Of a stretch of 64,000 nt of DNA, positions 43,352-52,762 are shown one piece after another (position 1 is the first letter of the stretch; each line of letters opens with the position of its first letter). Position numbers and translations under genes: made by a program. The DNA lies in NCBI RefSeq assembly GCF_006438965.1, contig NZ_RCZM01000003.1:574440-638439 (forward strand). The letters are read 5' to 3'. A model generated the notes under the pieces. It saw only the letters and a program-made list of their open reading frames with translations, had not been told where the DNA came from and searched no databases. The DNA comes from Pedococcus bigeumensis (GTDB lineage: Bacteria > Actinomycetota > Actinomycetes > Actinomycetales > Dermatophilaceae).

Positions 43352-43589
43352 ACCCTCGGAATCCGTTGCGTTTCTTGCCTTTCGACTTCAGGGTGTCGCG
43401 CCGGCTCGTGGTCGGCCGTCGGGTGCGTGCGGCACCGCATGCCTCGTTCCCGGCCTCCCGCGGCGGGGTAGGCCGCCGGGTGCTCGCCCGGCGCGCGCGG
43501 CATTCCGATTTCGTGGCCGCGGGGATCAACCGGTAGTCTTGCCCGTCGTTGCTCTGGGTGATCCCACAAGGAACCTCAGGGCAGCATCT
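43352..43589. other. Spacer between the palindrome and tRNA-Arg
   Basis: No gene supported. It should hold the tRNA-Arg promoter on the plus strand; GGTAGTCTTGCCCG near 43532-43545 includes a TAGTCT hexamer, a possible -10 about 50 bp before the tRNA. Confidence 0.3.
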
Positions 43590-43662
43590 GCGCCCGTAGC
43601 TCAACGGATAGAGCATCTGACTACGGATCAGAAGGTTAGGGGTTCGAATCCCTTCGGGCGCA
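43590..43662 (+). tRNA. tRNA-Arg (anticodon ACG), integration target of the downstream element
   Basis: 73 nt, CCA not encoded. Acceptor GCGCCCG/CGGGCGC with discriminator A; the anticodon stem TCTGA/TCAGA encloses CTACGGA, anticodon ACG (A34 normally becomes inosine). T-arm AGGGGTTCGAATCCCTT. An excisionase and a tyrosine integrase start 249 bp downstream, the classic layout for an element inserted at a tRNA 3' end. Confidence 0.95.
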
Positions 43663-43686
43663 CTCTGTGTTGAGACAGACGATCAG

Positions 43687-43717
43687 GGCCCTGACCAGCG
43701 GAGACGCGGTCGGGGCC
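43687..43717. terminator. Hairpin after tRNA-Arg
   Basis: GGCCCTGACC (43687-43696) pairs with GGTCGGGGCC (43708-43717) with one G-T wobble, 24 bp past the tRNA. The rest of 43718-43910 has no gene and probably contains the integrase arm and core sites. Confidence 0.6.
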
Positions 43718-43910
43718 TTGCTCGTGCCGGACACCGTTTAGGCTGCTTGGTTCGTTCGATGGGCCCAAAAATGGGCTCAACAATGAGAAGCCGGCCACTC
43801 CCGTCGTGTGGGGAGACTGGTGGTGTGCCCCAGTCCTCGCCGGTCCCCGAAAGGGGACCTGCCGTGCCGTCCCGTGACCACCAGACGGCTCCGGCCCGGC
43901 CTCTGTCGGC

Positions 43911-44132
43911 ATGAACACAGCAACTGCCCACCGGGCCACTGAGGACACCCAGCCCACGCTCCTGTTGACCCTTGGCGAGGTCGCTTCGCACCTGCGGTGT
44001 ACCAGGCGCAGCGTCGAGCGTGAAGTAGCACGCCGTCACCTGCACGTTGTTCGCATCGGCCGCTCCGTCCGGGTCGAGCGACGGGAGCTCAACCGCTACC
44101 TCAGGTCCCTGAGGGAGCCGGATGAAGGGTAG
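43911..44132 (+). CDS. xis: Excisionase-like HTH_17 protein
   Basis: 73 aa with a MerR/excisionase winged-helix core: LLTLGEVASHLRCTRRSVEREV, then HLHVVRIGRSVRVERREL. Such proteins bend DNA at the element end and bias the integrase toward excision. The integrase starts 11 bp before its stop, so the two are co-translated. Confidence 0.85.
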   Translation: MNTATAHRATEDTQPTLLLTLGEVASHLRCTRRSVEREVARRHLHVVRIGRSVRVERRELNRYLRSLREPDEG

Positions 44133-45390
44133 ACGGCGACTCTCGGCTGAAGAGACCACATCGTCCAAATATCGTGGAGCCGACGGTCGCTGGCACGCTC
44201 GGGTGACCATGGGCACGCGATTGGATGGCCAGCCGGATCGCAAGCACATCAGTCGAAGCGCCAAGGGTGAGCTCGACCGGGCAGTCCGCGCGCTAGAACG
44301 GTCCCGGGACACTGGCCAGTACACATGGACAGAGTCCGACCCCGCTCTCGGTCAGTGGCTGGAGCACTGGCTCGAGAACGTTCTCCCCTCCACGGTCCGG
44401 TGGAAGACGCTGTCTACGTACAGAAGCCAGATGCGAGTTCACATCGTCCCTGCTTTGGGGTCCATTCGACTGAGCTCGTTACGCCCGGAAACTCTCGAAC
44501 AGCACTATCGCCGGATGCTGGACGCGGGCAGTTCGGCCAGCCTCGTCCACGCGGTCCACCGTGTCCTCCGATCCGGGCTGAACGAAGCGGTTCGGCGGCA
44601 GCGCCTGGCATCGAACCCGGCCATGATCGCTCGACCACCACGCGTCCCGTTCACGGAGGTCGAACCGCTCACCCGCAGCGAGTGCCAAGCCATCCTGCAG
44701 GCCGCGCGGATTGGGCGGAACGGGGCGCGCTGGTCCGTCGCACTGTCCCTTGGCCTGCGTCAGGGTGAGGCACTCGGCATCACCTGGGCCGACATCGACT
44801 TCGCCAAGTCGACCCTGCAGATCCGCCGAGCCGTCCAGCGCCGTACGTGGGAGCACGGCTGCATCGTCGAGGGCACGCGAGCCCCGACCTGTGGCCACAA
44901 GCGGGGTGCCGAGTGCCCCGGCCGCCGCAACGGCGGCATCCAGCTGGTCGAGACCAAGACCAGGGCGTCGAGAAGGACCATCGCCCTGCCCGCTCCCTTG
45001 GTCGATGAGCTGCGGACGCACCGGGTGCGCCAGGCGGAAGAGCGGCTGGTCGCTGGCGAGCTCTGGCATGCCGACCCGGACCTCGTCTTCCCCGACGACT
45101 TCGGCCGCGCCATGGATCCCGCGCGGGACTGGCGCGAGTGGAAGGCCTTGCTCAAGGAGGCCGGGGTTCGCGACGCACGACTGCACGACGCCCGTCACAC
45201 GGCGGCGACCCTGCTGCTGATCCAGGGCGTCGACCTGCGCACCGTGATGGCGATCATGGGGTGGACGGAGATGGGTACTGCACAGCGGTACTCGCACGCC
45301 GTAGATGAGTTGAGAGTGGAGGCGGCACGCCGGAGGGGGGAGTCGTTGTGGCCGGCACAGACGTCGGATGCGACGTCCGTGCGTGGTTGA
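44122..45390 (+). CDS. int: Tyrosine recombinase (site-specific integrase)
   Basis: 422 aa and full length. An N-terminal AP2-like arm-binding region (YRGADGRWHARVTMG) and a SAM-like core-binding domain (~75-165) precede the catalytic domain. All key residues are present: Arg213 (LGLRQGEALG), His355 and Arg358 (LHDARHTAA), Trp381 (GWTEMG) and Tyr390 (AQRYSHA). An insertion with Cys residues (HGC...TCGHKRGAECPG) is typical of actinobacterial tRNA-site integrases. It lies next to tRNA-Arg, so that tRNA is the likely attB. Confidence 0.95.
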   Translation: MKGRRRLSAEETTSSKYRGADGRWHARVTMGTRLDGQPDRKHISRSAKGELDRAVRALERSRDTGQYTWTESDPALGQWLEHWLENVLPSTVRWKTLSTYRSQMRVHIVPALGSIRLSSLRPETLEQHYRRMLDAGSSASLVHAVHRVLRSGLNEAVRRQRLASNPAMIARPPRVPFTEVEPLTRSECQAILQAARIGRNGARWSVALSLGLRQGEALGITWADIDFAKSTLQIRRAVQRRTWEHGCIVEGTRAPTCGHKRGAECPGRRNGGIQLVETKTRASRRTIALPAPLVDELRTHRVRQAEERLVAGELWHADPDLVFPDDFGRAMDPARDWREWKALLKEAGVRDARLHDARHTAATLLLIQGVDLRTVMAIMGWTEMGTAQRYSHAVDELRVEAARRRGESLWPAQTSDATSVRG

Positions 45391-45461
45391 GCAGATGTTC
45401 GTGCCCGACGCTTGAGCGCACCATGGATCTGTCCGAGGAGTAGCCGTGGTCGCACGTCGCC

Positions 45462-45955
45462 TCAGCGACAGCGACGGCTGAACGCGTCCAGCAGGTCGGT
45501 GAGGGGAGGCGCGAGGAGCCTCACATCCCTGTCGTAGATCCGACCTCTGTCGAGCCGATCAGCGAGGTCGTGAAGGAGCTCCGACCAGTCCGCGACATTT
45601 CGCGGAGTGACGCAGGGGACGGCTTGCACCTCTTTGGCCGCGGTGAAGGTGCGCACTACCTCAACCTCGCGATCGAGAGCCCAGACTCCGCAGCCCGTCT
45701 CTGCTCCCATGCGCGGTGCCGGCAGGTGGCCGAACACCATTTCGGGACGCGCCCCCGCGCGGGGATCGCGACAGCGATGTCGCACCATCCACACTTGACG
45801 ATCCCGCCAGCTGCACGCCGACTGCGTGCCTTTGCCGCTCGCATGGGAGTCGTTACGACGCGCCTCTCTGCCGTTCCCCGCACTGACGTTGCTGTATCCA
45901 ACGTCGGACTTCGCTCGGCTTGCCACGTCGCGGCTTGAGACAGTTCTCGCGCCAT
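45462..45955 (-). pseudogene. Frameshifted cysteine-pair (zinc-ribbon-like) protein
   Basis: Two overlapping minus-strand frames carry the two halves of one protein. The upstream frame (45955 down to 45656) gives KCGWCDIAVA and PKWCSATCRHRAWEQRRAAE, a CxxC...CxxxC motif seen in small actinobacterial zinc-finger-like proteins. The other frame continues with REVEVVRTF and YDRDVRLLAPPLTDLLDAFSRR, the expected C-terminal half. The frames should join near 45668-45675, so a one-base indel has probably broken the gene. Its neighbours are an integrase and a dead IS110 element, fitting decay. Confidence 0.6.
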
Positions 45956-45980
45956 CTCTCGACTCCTCCTCTCGCTGCAT

Positions 45981-46449
45981 TCCTAATGCTGCGAGCCGTG
46001 CAACGGGCGGACACTTGGTCCCGGTTGCAGGTAGCGCGTTTCGTCACAACGACTGACGCACCGGCCGAGAATGCATGAGGTGTGTGGGACATGGGGTTGG
46101 CTATTTCGGTGGGGGTACGACGGCGACGAGGGGTGGGGAGGGCGGTGTGGTGATTTCGGGGGGTGACGGTGACACCAAAGGGGGCGGAAGACTGTGAGGA
46201 TCGCCGTTGCAGCCTGATGGTGATGGGCTGTGGGTTGGCGACTGCGGGTGTGACCTCCGGAAGGACTGGCTTTCGCGCCTTGGTGCGACGTGTCCGCTCG
46301 TGGTCCCCGGCCCCGGCCCGGTCGGAGGAGCTGGCCTGATCAGGAGCTTGACCACCTGGCGTTAGCGGCGCCGGATGTGTCTCATCACAGTCCTGCCGAG
46401 CCTCCGTCCCGGACCGGGACCACGTCCCGTCCGCGAAGGAGAGAACGCA
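45981..46449 (+). mobile_element. Non-coding left end of the IS110-like element
   Basis: About 470 bp without a supported gene. From about 46090 it becomes G-rich with G-tract clusters (46127-46190), quite unlike its surroundings. IS110-family elements carry a long non-coding end before the transposase that can encode a bridge RNA. No terminal inverted repeats are expected. The exact left boundary cannot be set. Confidence 0.4.
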
Positions 46450-47511
46450 TGAACAGTCTGACCGATCTGCGCGAGGTGGTCGACGTCGTCATCGGCGTCG
46501 ACACCCACGTCCACACCCACTCCGCGGCAGTCATCGACAGCGCGAACGGTGGTGTCCTCGGCGAGATCACCGTCGAGGCGACAGCTTAGGGCTATGCCGA
46601 GCTGGTGGAGTTCGCCAACAACCACCCGATGCTGCGGGCCTGGGCGATCGAAGGGACCGGTGGCCACGGCGCCGGTCTGAGTCGTCACCTGCTGGAGATG
46701 TCGGAGCTCGTCATCGAAGCTGGACCGTCCGAAGCGGGCTGCGCGTGGCAACGGCGCGAAGTCCGATCCGCTCGATGCGATCCGCGCTGCCCGTGAGGCG
46801 ATGGCGCGACCGCGGTTGGGAACACCCCGCGCCGGGGGCGAACGCCAAGCCCTGTCAGTGCTTTTGGCTGCTCGCCGCTCAGCGATCAACGCCTCCACCG
46901 AGGCGCAGCTACAGGTGTTCAGCCTCGTGATCGCTGCGCCGGAACCGATCCGAGTCAGGTTCCGCGGCCAGAAGCTCGCCGCGATGCTCAACACTGCCGC
47001 CAAGCTGCGTGTTCAGTCAGCGTGGGACGTCGAGACGACCAGCACTGTCGTCGCGCTGCGGACCTTGGCTCGTCGGGCCCACGCGATGCTGAAGGAGGCA
47101 CGGGAGCTGCAAAAGGAGATCCTGGCCATCATCCGCGGCTGGCGCCCTGACCTGCTCGAGGAGTTCGGGGTCGGCCCGATCGTGGCCGCGACGGTGTTGT
47201 GCGCGTGGTCCCACCCCGGCCGGATCCACTCCGAGGCGGCGTTCGCGATGCTCGCCGGCGTGGCGCCCATCCCGGCCAACAGCGGCCAGGTCACCACCCG
47301 TTATCGGCTGAACCGTTACGGCGACCGGCAGCTCAACACGGCACTGCACACCGTGGTCCAGAGCCGGATCCAGTACCAGCCAGCCACCCGCGACTACGTC
47401 GCTCGCCGCACTGCCGAAGGCAAGACAAGCCGAGAGATCAAACGATGCCTCGCCCGCTACGTCGCCCGCGACCTCTATCGCCTACTCGAAAACCAGGCCA
47501 CAACTGCTTGA
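46450..47511 (+). pseudogene. IS110-family transposase, inactivated
   Basis: The N-terminal DEDD domain begins at ATG 46450 with GVDTHVHTHSAAVID. A TAG at 46587-46589 interrupts it; the same frame then continues GYAELVEFANNHP and GTGGHGAGLSRHLLEM. Near 46718 one extra A shifts the frame: VIE continues in the +1 frame as LDRPKRAARGNGAKSDPLDAIRAA. The C-terminal Transposase_20 domain is intact (EEFGVGPIVAATVLCAWSHP, FAMLAGVAPIPANSG, LNRYGDRQLNTALH). With a nonsense codon and a frameshift it cannot make an active transposase. Confidence 0.88.
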
Positions 47512-47520
47512 CGAAGCATA

Positions 47521-47537
47521 GGAGCGTCGCACGCTCC
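47521..47537. terminator. Short hairpin after the IS110 transposase
   Basis: GGAGCGT and ACGCTCC enclose CGC, 9 bp after the transposase stop. It may be a terminator or mark the right end region. Confidence 0.5.
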
Positions 47538-48012
47538 AGTCGGCCTCCGCACCGCTTATGTGTCGGCGCTTTCACCCACCTCCGCCACCTTCTTATGGGC
47601 TCGCGTGGAGGGGACTGGAGGGACCGCGATTGTGGCAATGCAGACTTGCATCTCAATGCCACCGAGCTCAGTGTCGACCCCACTTGGCCCGGAGGCGGCC
47701 CTACGCACCCCAACTGTGGCACTCCATTCGAAGGCCAGTGGGGGGCGGAGTTACCGCGACGAGGCCTGCAAACAGCATGCTCAGTGCGTGCGTCACGCGC
47801 GCGGAAGTTGACTGTCTACAGCGGAATTGACGCCATGCCCGAAGACGTCCGATACGCGACCCAGATCCAGTTTGCCGACGCATTTAGCGGTTTTTATGGA
47901 ATAGGCGCGAAGGCATATCGGAAAGTTTGGAGCGCAGGCCCCTATCGCGGCGGAAACACGCCATACACAACCTTCATCTTCTTCTCATCATCGTCGGCGC
48001 AGGCTGCCTGTC
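47538..48012. other. Gene-free region between the dead IS110 and the lipoprotein operon
   Basis: About 475 bp. Several short open frames exist but none has recognisable protein character. The segment 47880-48000 is AT-richer (TTTAGCGGTTTTTATGG, CATACACAACC) and probably holds the promoter of the next operon. The element boundary most likely falls here. Confidence 0.4.
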
Positions 48013-48696
48013 ATGAAGAAGTCAGAAGGGCATCAGTTCACCGGGAGTTCGCTGGTCGCGACCGGCCTGCTTGTTGTTGCGGTTGCAGGTTGCTCGGGAA
48101 CTCCCAGCCCGAGCCAACAGAGTTCGGCCAGCACCCAGACCACCTCCAGCTCACCGTCCGGGTCTCCGTCGACGACGAGCTCGCCGACCCCCTCCGGCAA
48201 GAACGTGGCGCCTGTCCCGGTGGAGCACAACCCTCCTGGGGACATCCCTGACAACCTGGCCTTCGTCATGTACACGAACAAGGCTGGTGGCTACTCGTTC
48301 ACGCATCCTGAAGGGTGGGCCGAAACCGGCTCGGGCGTCCGGGTGCGGTTCACGGATAAGCTCAACGGCGTGGCCGCGGACGTCGTTGCTGCTTCGCACG
48401 CGCCCACCGTCGACAGCGCCCGTACGGCTGACGTCCCGCGTCTCAAGAGCTCAGTGCCGGCGTTCGAGCTGCGCGCCATCACCACGGTCACGGTGCCTGG
48501 CGGGAAGGCTGTCCGCATCATCTTCAGGCGCAACTCGGACCCGGACCCCGTGACGGGCAAGGTGTACCGCGACGAGGTGCAGGAGTACCTCGTCTACAGC
48601 TCGGGCCACCTCGTCCGGATGGACCTGTTCGGTCCTGTCGGAGCTGACAACGTCGACGCCTACCGCACGATGTCGCAGAGCCTGAGGATCCGGTGA
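48013..48696 (+). CDS. Lipoprotein of the FtsX-type ABC operon
   Basis: 227 aa. A signal peptide ends in the lipobox VAVAGC (Cys ~27), followed by a Ser/Thr/Pro-rich linker and a globular domain resembling PsbP/LpqN-type lipoproteins (GGYSFTHPEGWAETGSGVRVRF, VPGGKAVRIIFRR, YRDEVQEYLVYSSGHLVRMDL). It would sit on the outer face of the membrane next to the transporter. Its stop overlaps the first ATPase gene by 4 bp (GTGA). Confidence 0.8.
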   Translation: MKKSEGHQFTGSSLVATGLLVVAVAGCSGTPSPSQQSSASTQTTSSSPSGSPSTTSSPTPSGKNVAPVPVEHNPPGDIPDNLAFVMYTNKAGGYSFTHPEGWAETGSGVRVRFTDKLNGVAADVVAASHAPTVDSARTADVPRLKSSVPAFELRAITTVTVPGGKAVRIIFRRNSDPDPVTGKVYRDEVQEYLVYSSGHLVRMDLFGPVGADNVDAYRTMSQSLRIR

Positions 48697-49400
48697 GTGC
48701 TCCAGCGGTCGACACCGAGCCGGCGCCGACTGACGGGTCCGCTTCGGTTCTGGAGGCGCGCGGACTGCACCGGTTCTTCCGCCGAGGCGGTGAGGAAGTT
48801 GCTGCGTTGCGGGACGTCTCCGTGAGACTGGGGGCCGGCGAGGTCGTGGCAGTCATGGGCCCATCGGGGTCGGGCAAGTCCACGCTGCTCAACCTGCTCG
48901 CGGGCCTCGATGACCCCGATGGTGGCTCAGTGCACGTGGCGGGCGTGCCAGTCAGCCACGAACCCGCCAACGTCCAGGCGCGCCTCCGTGGTGAGCTCAT
49001 CGGGGTGCTCACCCAGGCCAGCGGGCTCGTGGAACACCTCAGCGTGTTCGACAACCTCCGGCTGGCAGCCTCGTTCAGGGCGCATGCGAGCACCGCCCCC
49101 GAGCTCCACGGGTTGCTGGAGAAGGTCGGGCTTGCGCACCGAGCCGGAGCGCGGCCTTCCACCCTGTCGGGTGGCGAGACCGCGCGCGCCAACCTGGCGG
49201 TGGCCCTCTCCGGCGGACCGCGGCTGCTCCTGGCCGACGAGCCAACCGCCGAGGTGAGCACGAGTGAGGAAGCCCTCCTGCTGCACCTGATCCGCGACCT
49301 CCTGCCCGCCGACGGTGCGGCGCTCCTCGTGTCGCACTCGCCGCGGGTGGCGGCGGCCACCGACCGGGTCCTGCACCTGGTGGACGGGCGCATCGCATGA
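48693..49400 (+). CDS. ABC transporter ATPase (LolD/MacB type), first copy
   Basis: 235 aa from GTG 48693. Walker A MGPSGSGKSTLL, signature LSGGETARANLAVAL and Walker B LLLADEPTAEVS are present. The Q-loop reads VLTQASGLVEHLS. The signature is followed by TARAN rather than the usual QQRVA, so it departs from the typical LolD consensus and may be the weaker half of an asymmetric ATPase pair. Overlaps both neighbours by 4 bp. Confidence 0.93.
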   Translation: MSAPAVDTEPAPTDGSASVLEARGLHRFFRRGGEEVAALRDVSVRLGAGEVVAVMGPSGSGKSTLLNLLAGLDDPDGGSVHVAGVPVSHEPANVQARLRGELIGVLTQASGLVEHLSVFDNLRLAASFRAHASTAPELHGLLEKVGLAHRAGARPSTLSGGETARANLAVALSGGPRLLLADEPTAEVSTSEEALLLHLIRDLLPADGAALLVSHSPRVAAATDRVLHLVDGRIA

Positions 49401-50065
49401 GCACCACCGAGGCGGTGCTGGTGTCGGTGAGAGCGCTGATGATGCGCTACGGGAGCACGACCACCCTGGAGGACGTCGACCTCGATGTCCCCGCCGGTGC
49501 AGACATGGCACTGACCGGCCGGTCCGGCAGCGGAAAGACCACCCTGCTCCTCGTGATCGCGGGCCTGCTCGTTCCCACCCAGGGGACCGTCACCTGGCCG
49601 GGTCTGGACGGCAACCCCCGGGTCCGGCGCGGCCAGATCGGGATGGTCTTCCAGGCACCTGCGCTGATGCCGGAGCTCACTGCCCTCCAGAACGTCACCC
49701 TGCCCCTTCGACTGCGGGGCGTCGACCGGCCCACTGCGGAACGCGATGCGCTGGAGGCGCTGGTTGCCGTCGCAGCCGCCGACCTGCGTGATGCCCTCCC
49801 CACGCAGCTCTCCGGTGGGCAACAGCAGCGCATCGCCATCGCCCGGGTGCTCGCCGGACGGCATCGACTGGTGCTGGCCGACGAACCCACCGGAGCTCTG
49901 GACCGCGCCCACGCGTTCGAAGCGGCCTTGGCGCTGCGCGACGGCGTGGCAGCCGTCGGTGGGGCCCTTGTCCTGGCCACCCACGACCCAGAGCTCGCCG
50001 AGCTCTTCGACCACCGGGTGGCCATCGTGGACGGCTCGGTCCGTCACTCCGTGAGGACCTCATGA
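49397..50065 (+). CDS. ABC transporter ATPase (LolD/MacB type), second copy
   Basis: 222 aa. Walker A GRSGSGKTTLL, Q-loop VFQAPALMPELT, canonical signature LSGGQQQRIAIARV, Walker B LVLADEPTGALD and His in ATHDPE. Together with the preceding ATPase it probably forms a heterodimer for the single large FtsX-type permease that follows (ATGA overlap). Confidence 0.94.
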   Translation: MSTTEAVLVSVRALMMRYGSTTTLEDVDLDVPAGADMALTGRSGSGKTTLLLVIAGLLVPTQGTVTWPGLDGNPRVRRGQIGMVFQAPALMPELTALQNVTLPLRLRGVDRPTAERDALEALVAVAAADLRDALPTQLSGGQQQRIAIARVLAGRHRLVLADEPTGALDRAHAFEAALALRDGVAAVGGALVLATHDPELAELFDHRVAIVDGSVRHSVRTS

Positions 50066-52701
50066 GAACAAGCCGCTGGCTGACCGGGCTCGTCCGGCGT
50101 CGTCCCTTCGAGCTGCTGGTGGCCGCAGTCAGCATCATGCTGACCGTCGCGTTCGTCGCCTCGCTCGGGGCCTTCGTGACCCAGAGCCACGCCGCCCTGA
50201 CGGTGCGCGCAGCAGCATCTGTGCCGGTCGACTGGCAGGTGCAGGTCACGCCGCAGGGCGACCCAGCCGCCGTCGAGCGACAGGTGCGCAAGGTGCCAGG
50301 TGTCCGGGTCGTCGAGGACATCGCCTTTGCACGGGTCGACGCACTTCAGTCGTCGGGCCCGCAAGGTTCGCGAAGCACAGGTGCGGCCTACGTCGTAGCC
50401 GTCTCACCGGCATACGCCACAACGTTTCCCGGGGAGGTGCGACACCTGCTGGGGTCCACGTCCGGCACGATGCTCTTCCAGCAGACGGCAGCCAACCTGG
50501 CCGCCGAACCGGGCGCTCGCATCAGCGTCCGCACCGCCTCGGGAGCCAAATCCCTGACCGTCGACGGGGTCGTCGACCTGCCCGCCGAGGACTCGCTCTT
50601 CCAGGTAGTCGGCTTGGCCCCCGGCGCAGGCGTCAGTGCCCCGCCGGACAACGTCGTCCTGGTCACGCCAGAGGTGTTCAGGTCGGTGGTCGGCAGGACC
50701 CCGGTGGTGCACCAGATCCACGTCGGCTTCGCCCACGGTGGACTCCCAGCCGACCCGCAGGCGGCGACGGTCGCGGTCCAGGGCCGTGCCAACCACTTCC
50801 AGGCGGCCGTTGCCGGCGGCGCCCTGGTCGGCGACAACCTCGGCACGGCGTTGAGCCAGGCCCTCGAGGACGCGCGGTACGCGAACCTGCTCTTCCTGCT
50901 CCTGGGACTGCCCGGGCTCGCCCTGTCGGCCGTGGTCGCGGCCTTGGTCGTCTCGCTGCGCTCAGACCGCCGACGACGCGAGGTCGCGTTGCTGCGCTTG
51001 CGCGGCGCGACGCTCAGCCAGATCCTGCGGGTGCTGGCCGGCGAGGCGCTGGTCGTGGCCTTCATCGGCGGGCTCCTGGGGGTGCCGCTGTCGCTGCTGG
51101 CCATCAGGCTGGCGCTGCCCGCGGGGACGACCTTGTCCTTGGGGTGGATGGCATCGGCCATCGCCGGCGGCGTCGTCCTGGCCCTTGCCACGCAGACCGG
51201 ACCGGTCGTCGCCCTGGCGTTCGGCAGGGACCGCACCGGCGTCGCTGCTGAGGCGTCTCGGGGCCAGCGCACTGGTTCGCCGTGGGCGCTGCGCGCGGGT
51301 CTCGACGTCATCCTGCTGGCGGGAGCAGCGCTGTCCTTCGCGCTGACCTCTCGCAGCGGCTACCAGGTCGTCCTCGCGCCGGAAGGGATCCCCCAGACCC
51401 AGATCAACTACGGCGCGCTGGTCGGCCCAGCGCTCGCGTGGCCGGGACTGGCCCTTTTGGTATGGCGCCTCACCGCCTGGACCACGGGGCGGCGCACCGG
51501 CCGGTGGTCCCGTGCCGGCGCCGGCGCAGCCCCCGAGCTCGAGGCCGCCGCGTTGCGGCACCGTCGGCGGGTGGTCGCGCGCGGGGCCGCGGGGCTGGCG
51601 GTGGCGCTTGGCCTGGCTGTCTCGACCGCGACGTTCACCGCGACGTACGACGCCCAGGCGCGGCTCGATGTCGCCCTGACCGTCGGCAGTGATGTGGCGG
51701 TCGTCGAGCCGCCTGGAGCCACCGTCGGCCCCGACGCCGCCGCGGGGATTGCCAGGACCGCGGGGGTCGATGCCGTGGAACCGCTGCAACATCGGTTCGG
51801 CTACGTCGGGCCGGACCTGCAGGACCTGTTCGGGGTCAATGCGAGCAGCTTTGCCAGGGTTGGTCCCCTCCAGGACGCTTTCGTCCCCGGGTCAACCATC
51901 ACCAAGACTCTCGCCGCCCTGCAGGCGAGACCGGACGGGGTGCTCCTCTCTGCCGAGACCCTCCACGACTACCAGCTGCACCCCGGCGACCTGATCCGTA
52001 TCCGGCTGCAGAGCGGGCGAAACCGTGCCTACCGACCGGTCGACTTCCACGTGGTCGGACAGGTCACGGAGTGGCCGACAGCCCCCAAGGACAGCTTCAT
52101 CGTCGCCAACGCCTCCTACATCGCCCAGCGCACCGGGTCCGACGCGGTCGGCACGTTCCTCGTCTCGTCGAAGTCACCCGCCGCGACCGCGGCAGCGTTG
52201 CGGGCCAACCTGGCCGGGACGACTTCCGGTGCCCGCGTGCAGGACATCTCGTCGGCCGGCTCCCACGTGACCAGCGCGTCGGGGTTGGCCGGCACCGACC
52301 TGTCCGGCCTGTCGCGCCTCGAGCTCGGCTTCGGGGTCCTGCTGGCCCTGGCCTGCTCCGGACTGGCACTTCTCGGCGGCATACTCGAACGACGACGAGC
52401 GCTGGTGCTCCTGGCAGCGCTCGGCGCCACGCCCCGTCAACGGGGCCGGTTCCTCGCTGGTGAGGCGCGCGCCATGGTCGTGGCCGGTGTCCTCGGCGGT
52501 GCGGTGACAGGTGCGACCATCGCCTACATGCTCGTCAAGGTGCTCACCGGAATCTTCGATCCGGCGCCCGCGTCCGCCACCGTGCCGTGGGGATACCTGG
52601 CGCTGCTGCTCGGCGTGGTCGCCTTCGTCACGGCCACCGTCGTGTCCGGAGTGGGCCGGCTCGTCGCCAGAGCAGGCCCCAGCCAGCTGAGGGACCTGTG
52701 A
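50062..52701 (+). CDS. FtsX-like ABC permease with two transmembrane modules
   Basis: 879 aa. One helix near ~25-45 is followed by an extracytoplasmic MacB-like domain and three helices at ~280-380 (LLFLLLGLPGLALSAVVAALVVSL and others). A second half repeats this: a helix near ~515, a second outer domain, then three helices from ~755 (LELGFGVLLALACSGLALLGGI). Each module carries the coupling motif seen as LRLRGATLSQILRVLAGEAL and LAALGATPRQRGRFLAGEAR. Such duplicated FtsX permeases act in export or mechanotransmission, often against peptides. A two-component system follows. It carries two CGGCATAC copies, so it looks like resident DNA. Confidence 0.92.
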   Translation: MRTSRWLTGLVRRRPFELLVAAVSIMLTVAFVASLGAFVTQSHAALTVRAAASVPVDWQVQVTPQGDPAAVERQVRKVPGVRVVEDIAFARVDALQSSGPQGSRSTGAAYVVAVSPAYATTFPGEVRHLLGSTSGTMLFQQTAANLAAEPGARISVRTASGAKSLTVDGVVDLPAEDSLFQVVGLAPGAGVSAPPDNVVLVTPEVFRSVVGRTPVVHQIHVGFAHGGLPADPQAATVAVQGRANHFQAAVAGGALVGDNLGTALSQALEDARYANLLFLLLGLPGLALSAVVAALVVSLRSDRRRREVALLRLRGATLSQILRVLAGEALVVAFIGGLLGVPLSLLAIRLALPAGTTLSLGWMASAIAGGVVLALATQTGPVVALAFGRDRTGVAAEASRGQRTGSPWALRAGLDVILLAGAALSFALTSRSGYQVVLAPEGIPQTQINYGALVGPALAWPGLALLVWRLTAWTTGRRTGRWSRAGAGAAPELEAAALRHRRRVVARGAAGLAVALGLAVSTATFTATYDAQARLDVALTVGSDVAVVEPPGATVGPDAAAGIARTAGVDAVEPLQHRFGYVGPDLQDLFGVNASSFARVGPLQDAFVPGSTITKTLAALQARPDGVLLSAETLHDYQLHPGDLIRIRLQSGRNRAYRPVDFHVVGQVTEWPTAPKDSFIVANASYIAQRTGSDAVGTFLVSSKSPAATAAALRANLAGTTSGARVQDISSAGSHVTSASGLAGTDLSGLSRLELGFGVLLALACSGLALLGGILERRRALVLLAALGATPRQRGRFLAGEARAMVVAGVLGGAVTGATIAYMLVKVLTGIFDPAPASATVPWGYLALLLGVVAFVTATVVSGVGRLVARAGPSQLRDL

Positions 52702-52762
52702 CCCTGCGGGGCGCCTTCCCTTCGCACCACCAGCAGCGGGCCACGGCACTGGAGGGCGTCCG

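Noticed and set aside
47558..47830. Two ~85-90 aa frames in the spacer after the dead IS110
   Set aside because: Overlapping frames with Pro/Arg-rich or scrambled composition, no ribosome site and no similarity that I recognise.
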